NCBI RefSeq assembly: GCF_022026395.1
Contig: NZ_CP041767.1
Span: 1,809,501 to 1,873,500, forward strand
From: Brevibacillus brevis
GTDB lineage: Bacteria > Bacillota > Bacilli > Brevibacillales > Brevibacillaceae
Direction of reading: 5' to 3'
Length of the DNA stretch: 64,000 nucleotides
Under the pieces are notes generated by a model. The model saw only the letters and a program-made list of their open reading frames with translations. It made no database searches and was not told where the DNA came from. Positions 7,928-15,477 of the stretch are shown piece after piece (positions within the stretch are counted from its first letter, which is position 1; each line of letters starts with the position of its first letter). Made by a program: the position numbers and the translations under genes.

Positions 7928-9215
7928 GAAATTTGATGTAATCATTGTCGGAGCAGGTCCGGCTGGAACAGCTTGTGCTTATACACTTGCCAAAGCGGGC
8001 GTAAATGTTTTGTTGATGGAACGCGGGGAATATCCGGGTTCCAAAAACGTCATGGGAGGTGTTTTGTATCGCAAAACGATGGAAGACATCATCCCCGAAT
8101 TTTACAAGGAGGCACCTGTTGAACGACCAATCGTCGAGCAGCGGTTCATGATGCTCGATAAGGAATCAGCTATCAATTTCAGTTATAAAGGCATGGAGTG
8201 GGCCCAGGAACCTTATAACAATTTCACGGTGCTGCGGGCGAAATTCGACCAATGGTTTGCAGACAAAGCCGTGCAGCAGGGAGCACTTTTACTCAATGAG
8301 ACCGTCGCTCTGGAGTGCATTGTTGAAAATGGCAAAGTAGTCGGTGTGAAAACAGATCGACCGGATGGGGATCTATACGCAGATGTTGTCGTTCTGGCAG
8401 ACGGAGTCAACTCCTTGCTGGCGAAATCGTTAGGTTTCCACAAAGAGTTTCGCCCAGACGAAGTAGCGCTCGCTGTCATGGAAGTACTGAAGCTGGATCG
8501 CAAAATAATTGAAGATCGCTTTAACCTCGAGGGTGATCACGGTTGTACGATTGAAATCTTCGGGGATTCGACCAAAGGGATTCTGGGGACGGCTTGGTTG
8601 TATACGAATAAGGACAGCTTGAATATTGGGGTAGGGACGATGCTGTCGGGTCTAATCAAAAACAAGATCAAGCCGTATGAGTTGTTGGACTATGTAAAGA
8701 ATCACCCGATGATTCGGCCGTATATCCAAGGCTGTGAGCAGCAGGAATACTTGGCGCACCTGATTCCCGAGGGGGGATATCGTTCCATTCCCAAAATTGT
8801 CGGCAATGGTGTCCTTGTCGTAGGAGATGCTGCCCAGCTCGTCAATGCGATCCATCGAGAGGGATCGAATATGGCAATGGCATCTGGTGTCATGGCGGCG
8901 GAAACGATCCTGGCAGCAAGAGAGGCAGGGGACTATTCCGAAAAAATGCTCGACGGATACCGGATCAATCTCTTGAACAGCTTTGTGGGTCAAGATTTGA
9001 AAAAGTACAAGGACGCAACGCATCACTTTGAAAAATTCCCGCAGTATTTCGAACAATATATTCCGATGATGAACAAAGCGGCGAGTCAGATGTTCACGGT
9101 TGATGGCAGCTCGAAATGGAGCAAGCAGAAGAAAATCTGGAGCGACCTCGGCTCTGCGAAGGACAAATGGAGAATGGCGCGTGATTTGATGAATGCGTGG
9201 AGGGTGATGAAGTGA
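7920..9215 (+). CDS. fixC: FAD-dependent ETF:quinone oxidoreductase-like protein, FixC
   Basis: A 431-residue flavoprotein. It opens with the Rossmann motif DVIIVGAGPAGTACAYTLAKAG and continues MERGEYPGSKNVMGG, typical of FixC and ETF-QO. Internal motifs VVGDAAQLVNAIHREGSNMA and GYRI also match. FixC accepts the high-potential electrons and passes them to the quinone pool at the membrane. It overlaps fixB by 8 bp and fixX by 1 bp (TGATG). No truncation was seen. Confidence 0.95.
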   Translation: MAEKFDVIIVGAGPAGTACAYTLAKAGVNVLLMERGEYPGSKNVMGGVLYRKTMEDIIPEFYKEAPVERPIVEQRFMMLDKESAINFSYKGMEWAQEPYNNFTVLRAKFDQWFADKAVQQGALLLNETVALECIVENGKVVGVKTDRPDGDLYADVVVLADGVNSLLAKSLGFHKEFRPDEVALAVMEVLKLDRKIIEDRFNLEGDHGCTIEIFGDSTKGILGTAWLYTNKDSLNIGVGTMLSGLIKNKIKPYELLDYVKNHPMIRPYIQGCEQQEYLAHLIPEGGYRSIPKIVGNGVLVVGDAAQLVNAIHREGSNMAMASGVMAAETILAAREAGDYSEKMLDGYRINLLNSFVGQDLKKYKDATHHFEKFPQYFEQYIPMMNKAASQMFTVDGSSKWSKQKKIWSDLGSAKDKWRMARDLMNAWRVMK

Positions 9216-9511
9216 TGCAGGATCTACCGAAGGGCCAGTCGATCGAGGAGAGACAGTATCTCGTGCGCTTCAAAGCGGATACGGAGTCACATCTGCATGT
9301 TCTCTCCGCTGATGTTTGTGCAACGCAATGCCCTGATAAGCTCTGTACCATCTTCTGTCCTGCGGAAGTATACAAATGGGAAGAAGTAAGGATGCACGTC
9401 GGTTACGAAGGGTGTCACGAGTGCGGGAGTTGCCGCATTGGTTGCCCGTATGAAAATATCAAATGGGTGTATCCGAAGGGTGGACACGGAATCATCTTCA
9501 GACTCGGGTAA
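9215..9511 (+). CDS. fixX: Ferredoxin-like protein FixX
   Basis: A 98-residue iron-sulfur protein. Cysteines are arranged as CATQCPDKLCTIFCP and CHECGSCRIGCP, the FixX pattern. It closes the fixABCX operon and is coupled to fixC through TGATG. The ATG at 9215 is preferred to an upstream in-frame GTG at 9197 because GGAGG lies 10 nt before it. FixX acts with FixC in transfer to quinone. Confidence 0.93.
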   Translation: MQDLPKGQSIEERQYLVRFKADTESHLHVLSADVCATQCPDKLCTIFCPAEVYKWEEVRMHVGYEGCHECGSCRIGCPYENIKWVYPKGGHGIIFRLG

Positions 9512-9527
9512 TGGGCGGCGATGAGCG

Positions 9528-9716
9528 GTGATACAAGTCGGCGATCTGGTCGTATATGTAAAGGATGGGGCAAAGGGAGTTGTCATTCATATTGAGGAGG
9601 ACCGCTTCCAGATAAAATGGGAAGATGATTTTGTCAGCTGGGAGAAAAGGGAATGGCTGCTGCCCAGTTCCTTGGAGCCGGGCGACCATCTAAAACAGAA
9701 AGAACAGCGGGAGTAA
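9528..9716 (+). CDS. Small hypothetical protein (62 aa) behind fixX
   Basis: The ORF starts with GTG at 9528, 16 bp after fixX, and encodes a compact protein: VGDLVVYVKDGAKGVVIHIE then WEDDFVSWEKREWLLPSS and a charged tail. The first half looks like a small SH3/KOW-type beta-barrel, but I do not recognise a named family. The ribosome site is weak (GGGCGGCGATGAGC), so translation may depend on fixX. A terminator follows directly, which makes it the last gene of the fix transcript. Confidence 0.6.
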   Translation: MIQVGDLVVYVKDGAKGVVIHIEEDRFQIKWEDDFVSWEKREWLLPSSLEPGDHLKQKEQRE

Positions 9717-9736
9717 ATTCCCACTGTTCTTTTGTT
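9698..9736. terminator. Terminator between the fix operon and the convergent JAMM gene
   Basis: AGAACAGCGGGA pairs with TCCCACTGTTCT (one C-A mismatch) over a short loop and is followed by TTTGTTTT. The other side is also U-rich when read on the minus strand, so it may serve both converging transcripts. Confidence 0.75.
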
Positions 9737-9752
9737 TTGAGGAATTTGACTA

Positions 9753-10142
9753 CTAGTTACGGACTGTATAAGGATACACCCGAGCAAAAGACCCCTCAAT
9801 TCGAAAACAGCCGAGAACTGGTTGTGGAGAAGCGAGCGAAACGATGAGATACGCAGCCTCCGGGTAATGACAGTAAGCAATATCTTCAGGTGACGGAATG
9901 GGAGGAGCAGTAGGGTGGGAGTGATAGATCCCGACCAAATGCTCCCCGCGAAACGCCATTTTGTGGAAAACGTGTTGAATCTGCTTGGGGTCCATGGCGA
10001 AGGCCACGGGGCTTTTCAATGTATTTTCCATTCGCCAAACCGTTTGTGCACTCCCATTTCTACCGGAAAGCAATCCACACGTTTCATTTGGCCTCTTCTC
10101 CAGGGAATCTCGGATGATCTCATCATAGACAGCACGGGTCAT
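9753..10142 (-). CDS. JAMM/MPN-domain (M67) metallopeptidase
   Basis: A 129-residue protein with a full JAMM zinc motif: Glu in NETCGLLSG, HSH in GIYHSHPTAPP, then SPED as the SxxD part. Bacterial JAMM proteins cleave isopeptide-like or ubiquitin-like C-terminal tails; the substrate here is unknown. The start is uncertain. ATG at 10142 has no good ribosome site and sits just inside the first beta-strand; the frame stays open to a GTG at 10322. A well-placed ribosome site and ATG upstream (10341) belong to a different frame. The gene is therefore either translationally coupled to that 58-aa ORF or its true N-terminus is reached by a frameshift. It follows the giant coiled-coil gene in the same direction. 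Confidence 0.8.
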   Translation of the reverse strand: MTRAVYDEIIRDSLEKRPNETCGLLSGRNGSAQTVWRMENTLKSPVAFAMDPKQIQHVFHKMAFRGEHLVGIYHSHPTAPPIPSPEDIAYCHYPEAAYLIVSLASPQPVLGCFRIEGSFARVYPYTVRN

Positions 10143-10164
10143 GGAAAAGGGGGTCTCTAAAAGA

Positions 10165-10341
10165 TTAGCCCTGCCAACGCCTGCCGCAGCATCCTCCACT
10201 CGTTCTAGTCTGGACGGACGGTTGAACTCTGTGAACCGGACCGGATTTTGGCAAAGGTGATGGTGGCATTCGACGCTGGGTAGGTTGGACAGGGTGTTGT
10301 TGACGCTGTTGGTACAGTGCACGCATTTGTTCAGGTGTCAT
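10165..10341 (-). CDS. Small Gln/Pro-rich ORF (58 aa) leading into the JAMM gene
   Basis: ATG at 10339-10341 has a strong GGGAGG site 8 nt upstream, and the frame closes at a TAA (10165-10167). The product starts MTPEQMRALYQQRQQ, has a Pro/Gln/Arg-rich middle and ends SGGCCGRRWQG. It ends 22 nt before the JAMM ATG and lies in a different frame. It may be a real small spore-associated protein, a leader peptide coupling JAMM translation, or the frameshifted true N-terminus of the JAMM protein. It begins 83 bp after the coiled-coil gene stop. Confidence 0.5.
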   Translation of the reverse strand: MTPEQMRALYQQRQQHPVQPTQRRMPPSPLPKSGPVHRVQPSVQTRTSGGCCGRRWQG

Positions 10342-10424
10342 GGTTTTTTCCTCCCTTTCTAGACTGTACTATGTTGTATTCAGTATGGCTGCACATGGTA
10401 ACGGCTCTCGCACATTTTACTTAT

Positions 10425-13400
10425 TCAACGAAACGGGTTGAAGGCGTTGGCGTTTGGGGGATACATCGGCATTTTTACTGGTGTGGGAGTTACTTGTTGT
10501 GTCGAGGGATCGGAGCTTGGCATAAATGGAGTGGTTTGTTGGAATTGGGTGCCTGGCTGGAATTGAGTATTTTGTTGGAATGAAGCGCTATGCTGGAAAT
10601 GGCTGAAGGCTTTATTGGATCGAGTTTCTTTTTGCGTGAATTCTTTGATGATTTGTTTGTATTTTTCTTCGTTGTTTTGGAACTCTTTCACCATGTTTTT
10701 TAGTCCGGCTATCGTCTTTTTCATCAATTGCTCCTGGGATGTAAACTCTTCAATGGCTTTTTCTTTTTCCGTTAGCAGAGTGTCATATTTTTGAGTTGTT
10801 TTCTCTAGCATTTCGTTCCATTTATTTTTTTGAAGAGACACGTTCGCGAGCTTCTCGTCGGTTTCCTTGGCTTGTTGCTGAAAAGCTTTGATGCGATTCT
10901 CCGCCTCCGTTAATTGCTGTCGTGCTTCTTTTAACTCCGACTGGAGACTCTTAACGGTGTTTTGTGTTTGTTGGATTTCTTCGTCGCGTTTTTGGATGCT
11001 TTGCTGCAATTCTTGCTCATGCAGGGAATGGGATTCGGCCAGCTTTTTATAGTCAGCGACGAGTTGATTTTTCGTTAACCGGGCTGCCTCCAGCTCAAGC
11101 AGAGCTTCCGTTAATTGTTGAGAAGTCGCTTCGTGTTTGGCTGTCCAACTCTGTTCGAGATCGATTGCTTTTTGCAACATCTCCTGGCGGGTCGCTTCTA
11201 GTTCTTGCGCTTTCGTGTGTAAATCTTGTTTTTGCGCTTCGAGTTCTTGCTCTCGGGTGTATCTATCTTGATTCTGCACTTGCAGCTCCTGCTCCCGGAT
11301 ATGCAAATCTTGCCTTTGAACTTGGATTTCTTGCTCCTGAGAGAGTAGTGCTTGTTCCAGTGTGTGTAGTTCTTGCTCCCGAGTAAGCAACTCCTGTTCA
11401 CGAGTTTGTAGGGTATGCGCTTGAGCGAGCAGCTCCTGCTCTTGGTTGTGTAGCTCTTGATCTCGCGCGTTCAGCTCTTGTTTCAGCGTGAGTAACTGTT
11501 GCTCGTGGGAGTGGATTTCCTGCTCATGAGAGAGAAGCTCCTGTCCGCGAAGCTGCAGCGCTTGCTCTCGGGATTGAAGTCCTTGTTCTTGTACCTGTAG
11601 TTCTTGGCTCTGAGTCAAAAGCGTTTGCTCCTGGGAGAGGTTGGCTTGTTCCCAATCCCGAAGCTCCTGTTCATGGGTCTTGAGTTCTTGTTCTTGAACC
11701 TGCAACGCCTGCGAATGAGCTTGTAGTTCTTTTCCTTGAGCCTGCAGCTCTTGTTCAAAACCGTTTAATTCTTCTACCCGTACTTGAAGGTCTTTCGTCT
11801 GCTCGAGAAGTTCTTGCTCTCTCGCCTGAAGCCCTTGCTCGAAAGCGAGCAGATCTTGTTCTTTTGTCTGGAGGTTTTGATTCTGAGAGTGAAGTTCTTG
11901 CCCGCGCGTTTGCAGCTCTTGCTCGAGAATGTAAAGGTCTTGCTCTCGAGCTTGAAGGTATTGCGTCTGTGTGAGAAGGTCTTGCCCTCGAACTTTAAGT
12001 CCTTGTTCGAGGATTGTAAGTTCTTGTTCTTTTGTTTGGAGGTTATCTGCTTGTGATTGCAGTTCTAGGCCCTGTGTCTGCAGCTCTTGTTCGAGAACAT
12101 GAAGGTTCCGCTCCCGTGAATGGAGGTCTTTTGTCAGGGAATGCAGCTCTTGCTCTTTGGAAGTGAGCTGCTGTTCTTTCGTCTCGAGGTTTTGCGCTAG
12201 GGATTGAAGTTCATGGCCTTGTGTCTGCAGCTCTTTTTCGAGGACGTGAAGGTCCTGTTCCCGTGAATGGAGGTCCTGCGTCAGGGAATGCAGCTCTAGC
12301 TCTTTGGAAGTGAGCTGCTGTTCTTTCGTCTCGAGGTTATGCGCTAGGGATTGAAGTTCATGGCCTTGTGTCTGAAGCTCTTGTTCGAGAACGCGAAGGT
12401 CCTGCTCCCGTGAATGGAGGTCCTGCGTCAGGGAATGCAGCTCTAGCTCTTTGGAAGTGAGCTGCTGTTCTTTCGTCTCGAGGTTTTGCGCTAGGGATTG
12501 CAGTTCTTGGCCCTGTGTCTGCAGCTCTTGTTCGAGAACATGAAGGTCCTGCTCCCGAGAATGGAGGTCTTGCGTCAGGGAATGCAGCTCTAGTTCTTTG
12601 GATTGAAGCTGCTGTTCTTTCGTCTCGAGGTTATGCGCTAAGGAATGAAGTTCATGGCCCTGTGTCTGCAGCTCTTTTTCGAGAACATGAAGGTCCTGTT
12701 CCCGTGAGTTGAGGACTTTTGTCAGGGAATGCAGCTCTAGCTCTTTGGAAGTGAGATGTTGTTCTTTCGTCTCGAGGTTTTGGGCCAGGGATTGGAGTTC
12801 TTGGCCTTGCGTCTGCAGCTCTTTTTCGAGAACGTGAAGGTCCTGTTCCCGTGAGTTGAGGTCTTGCGTCAGGGAAAGCAGCTCTAGCTCTTTGGAAGTA
12901 AGCTGTTGTTCTTTCGTCTCGAGGTTATGCGCTAGGGATTGAAGTTCATGGCCTTGAGTCTGCAGCTCTTTTTCGAGAACGTGAAGGTCCTGTTCCCGTG
13001 AGTTGAGGTCTTGCGTCAGGGAAAGCAACTCTAGCTCTTTGGATTGAAGCAGTTGTTCTTTCGTCTCGAGGTTATGCGCTAAGGAATGAAGTTCTTGGCC
13101 TTGAGTCTGAAGCTCTTGTTCGAGACCTAGAAGTTTCTGTTCCCGTGAATGGAGGTTTTGCGTCCGGGATTGAAGTTCGAGTCCCTTAGCCTCGAGTTTT
13201 TGCTCCAAATCGAGCAAGCCCTGCTCCCGTGAGTTGAGGTCTTGCGCCAGAGAATGCAGCTCAAGCTCTTTGGACTGAAGCAGTTGTTCTTGCGTCTGCA
13301 GGTTTTGTTTTAGGGAATGAAGTTCTTGGCCTTGTGCCTGAAGCTCTTGTTCGAGACCTAGAAGTTCCTGCTCCCGTGAATGGAGGTTTTGCGTCAGGGA

Positions 13401-15323
13401 TTGAAGTTCGAGTCCCTTAGCCTCGAGTTTTTGCTCAAAATCGAGCAAGCCCTGCTCCCGAGCGTTGAGGTCTTGTGCCAGGGAATGCAGCTCTAGCTCT
13501 TTGGACTGAAGCAGTTGTTCTTTCGTCTGTAGGTTTTGTTTTAGGGAATGAAGTTCTTGGCCTTGTGCCTGAAGCTCTTGTTCGAGACCTAGAAGTTCCT
13601 GCTCCCGTGAATGGAGGTTTTGCGTCAGGGATTGAAGTTCGAGTCCCTTAGCCTCGAGTTTTTGCTCAAAATCGAGCAAGCCCTGCTCCCGAGCGTTGAG
13701 GTCTTGTGCCAGGGAATGCAGCTCTAGCTCTTTGGACTGAAGCAGTTGTTCTTTCGTCTGTAGGTTTTGTTTTAGGGAATGAAGTTCTTGGCCCTGTGTC
13801 TGAAGCTCTTGTTCGTGCTCGAGAAGTTCCTGTTCCCGTGAGTTGAGGTCTTGCGTTTGAGAATGTACCTCTAGCTCTTTGGACTGGAGCTGTTGCTCTT
13901 TCGTCTCGAGTTTTTGCTCCAGACCGAGAAGTTCCTGCTTCCTTGCATGAAGGTCTTGTGCCTGAGAGTGCATTTCCAGTCCTTGCGCTTGTAACGCTTG
14001 TTCAAGACCGAGAAGTTCCTGCTCCTGTGCTTGAAGCTCTTGTCTCTGAGAATGCAACTCCAGCTCCTTAGCCTGGAGGTCTTGCTCAGTAACAAGCAGT
14101 TCTTGTTCTTTGGTCTGCAGGTTATGTTTTAAGGATTGCAGTTCTTGGCTTTGCCCCCGCAACTCTTGCTCAAAACCGAGAAGTTCTTGCTGCCGCGCTT
14201 GAAGCTCTTGTGTCTGGGAATGCAGCTCCAGCTCCTTAGTTTGGAGCTTTTGATCTGTGGCAAGCAGCTCTTGTTCTTTCATCTCCAGGTGATCCGCTTG
14301 AGAATGTAGTTCTAACCATTGGGTCTGAAGCTCTTGTTCAAGACCGAGCAGCTTCTGTTCCCGTTTTTGTAGGTGTTGCGTCTGAGAATGCAGCTCTTGC
14401 TCCTTCGACTGGAGGTCTTGTTGGAGAGCGTGTAGATCCTGCTCGTGCGCCTGGAGACTATGCTCAAATGCGTGGAGGTTTTGCTCTCGCACCTGTAGTT
14501 CCTGTTCCCGCACCTCTCCATTTGCGCTTGCTTCTTTAAGCTGCTGTAGGGTAGAGAGTGTCTGCTCTTCCCGTGCCCGTGCGTCCGCCAACTGCTGATT
14601 CAACGATTCGATTTTGGATTGTTGCTCGTGCTGCTTCATCTGCGCACTCTCAAACTCTTCATTTGCATGATCCAAAGCTTGCTTCCAGGTAATCTGTTGC
14701 TGCTCCAGATGCGCGATCATGTCTAAATGCTGCTGTCGTTCTTGCAGGATTTCCTCGATTTGACTCAGTTGCTGCTGATCTTGCTCGTGTAACGCTTTTT
14801 GCCATTGTGACTCTTTTTGCTCGTAGCTTTGTATACGCCGTTGGAGCAATTCAATCTGCTCGCGCAAGTTTGCTTCCTGCGCTTGATGTTTCGACATGAT
14901 TTCTTCAAGCCGTGGACCTTTTCGTTGCTCTCTGATCTCAGTCTGCAAGCTTTCGATCGAACTCTTTAGTTTTGCCTCTGTTTCCTGGTGGTCGGCTATG
15001 GCATTTTCGCGTTGTTTCAAGAGATGCTCGTAGTAGTCGAGCTTGCTTTTCATTTCTTGAAGCATGTCTTGTGAATCGTTCAAGCGCTGTTTCCATTCTG
15101 CCCCTTTGCTGTCCAAATCGTGGAGGTTCTGGTTTAATTGCTCAAGCTGGTCTCTGTATGCTTCGTTTTTTTGGGATGTTTCCTCTATCAGCTTTTGTAG
15201 GTGCCACACTTCTTTCATGAGTTGGTTTGCTTTGTCTTCGTAGTAGTGTGCTTGTTTTTTTAGCAGGAGGAGCTTCTCATTTTCTTTCGGCTTGTTCGCA
15301 TTGGAGATTCTCCTTTTGTACAC
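10425..15323 (-). CDS. Giant heptad-repeat coiled-coil protein (1632 aa)
   Basis: GTG start at 15323 with AAAGGAGG 8 nt upstream. Residues 1-260 are an irregular coiled coil. About 270-1390 is an almost unbroken series of some 160 seven-residue units of the form LxxxEQE or LHSQxQD, then a further helical stretch to about 1560. The tail is Gln/Pro/Phe-rich (QFQPGTQFQQTTPFMPSS) and ends PNANAFNPFR. I saw no Cys, signal peptide or TM segment. A continuous helix of this size would be well over 100 nm long, suggesting a fibrous structural role. Its neighbours are a Cys-rich coat-like protein upstream and a JAMM peptidase downstream. A spore-surface or parasporal filament role is inferred, not shown. 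Confidence 0.85.
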   Translation of the reverse strand: MYKRRISNANKPKENEKLLLLKKQAHYYEDKANQLMKEVWHLQKLIEETSQKNEAYRDQLEQLNQNLHDLDSKGAEWKQRLNDSQDMLQEMKSKLDYYEHLLKQRENAIADHQETEAKLKSSIESLQTEIREQRKGPRLEEIMSKHQAQEANLREQIELLQRRIQSYEQKESQWQKALHEQDQQQLSQIEEILQERQQHLDMIAHLEQQQITWKQALDHANEEFESAQMKQHEQQSKIESLNQQLADARAREEQTLSTLQQLKEASANGEVREQELQVREQNLHAFEHSLQAHEQDLHALQQDLQSKEQELHSQTQHLQKREQKLLGLEQELQTQWLELHSQADHLEMKEQELLATDQKLQTKELELHSQTQELQARQQELLGFEQELRGQSQELQSLKHNLQTKEQELLVTEQDLQAKELELHSQRQELQAQEQELLGLEQALQAQGLEMHSQAQDLHARKQELLGLEQKLETKEQQLQSKELEVHSQTQDLNSREQELLEHEQELQTQGQELHSLKQNLQTKEQLLQSKELELHSLAQDLNAREQGLLDFEQKLEAKGLELQSLTQNLHSREQELLGLEQELQAQGQELHSLKQNLQTKEQLLQSKELELHSLAQDLNAREQGLLDFEQKLEAKGLELQSLTQNLHSREQELLGLEQELQAQGQELHSLKQNLQTQEQLLQSKELELHSLAQDLNSREQGLLDLEQKLEAKGLELQSRTQNLHSREQKLLGLEQELQTQGQELHSLAHNLETKEQLLQSKELELLSLTQDLNSREQDLHVLEKELQTQGHELQSLAHNLETKEQQLTSKELELLSLTQDLNSREQDLHVLEKELQTQGQELQSLAQNLETKEQHLTSKELELHSLTKVLNSREQDLHVLEKELQTQGHELHSLAHNLETKEQQLQSKELELHSLTQDLHSREQDLHVLEQELQTQGQELQSLAQNLETKEQQLTSKELELHSLTQDLHSREQDLRVLEQELQTQGHELQSLAHNLETKEQQLTSKELELHSLTQDLHSREQDLHVLEKELQTQGHELQSLAQNLETKEQQLTSKEQELHSLTKDLHSRERNLHVLEQELQTQGLELQSQADNLQTKEQELTILEQGLKVRGQDLLTQTQYLQAREQDLYILEQELQTRGQELHSQNQNLQTKEQDLLAFEQGLQAREQELLEQTKDLQVRVEELNGFEQELQAQGKELQAHSQALQVQEQELKTHEQELRDWEQANLSQEQTLLTQSQELQVQEQGLQSREQALQLRGQELLSHEQEIHSHEQQLLTLKQELNARDQELHNQEQELLAQAHTLQTREQELLTREQELHTLEQALLSQEQEIQVQRQDLHIREQELQVQNQDRYTREQELEAQKQDLHTKAQELEATRQEMLQKAIDLEQSWTAKHEATSQQLTEALLELEAARLTKNQLVADYKKLAESHSLHEQELQQSIQKRDEEIQQTQNTVKSLQSELKEARQQLTEAENRIKAFQQQAKETDEKLANVSLQKNKWNEMLEKTTQKYDTLLTEKEKAIEEFTSQEQLMKKTIAGLKNMVKEFQNNEEKYKQIIKEFTQKETRSNKAFSHFQHSASFQQNTQFQPGTQFQQTTPFMPSSDPSTQQVTPTPVKMPMYPPNANAFNPFR
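12076..13104 (-). repeat. Seven tandem 147-bp units inside the coiled-coil gene
   Basis: The landmark GTCTGnAGCTCTTnTTCGAG recurs at 12076, 12223, 12370, 12517, 12664, 12811 and 12958, exactly 147 bp apart. Each unit encodes 49 residues, seven heptads. Neighbouring copies are nearly identical in DNA, which indicates recent duplication or gene conversion. Confidence 0.9.
13105..13797 (-). repeat. Three tandem 231-bp units inside the coiled-coil gene
   Basis: The same landmark appears at 13105, 13336, 13567 and 13798, spaced 231 bp. Each unit encodes 77 residues, eleven heptads. The copies starting at 13336 and 13567 are almost the same. The block directly abuts the 147-bp array, and both periods are multiples of 21 bp. 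Confidence 0.9.
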
Positions 15324-15415
15324 AGTGTTGTCCTCCTTTTTCCGTCTGGCATTCCCATATAGTCATATGTACGGGGTGGGAATTGGTGCCTGTATTGTAG
15401 TGACTGTTTTCCATA

Positions 15416-15447
15416 GAAAAAACGGGAGAAGTGATGGTCTTCTCCCG
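15416..15447 (-). terminator. Terminator of the Cys-rich surface protein gene
   Basis: A perfect 9-bp stem CGGGAGAAG / CTTCTCCCG (15423-15431, 15439-15447) is followed, on the minus strand, by a run of T. It separates the Cys-rich gene from the coiled-coil gene, so these two are separate transcripts or are partly uncoupled. Confidence 0.85.
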
Positions 15448-15477
15448 CCTGATTGGTAATCATCTTTTTTGTTTTGC

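Noticed and set aside
11200-14540. Regular direct repeats that could suggest a CRISPR array or satellite DNA
   Set aside because: Spacing is 147 and 231 bp, copies are contiguous without unique spacers, and the frame stays open as coiled-coil heptads. It is a coding repeat.
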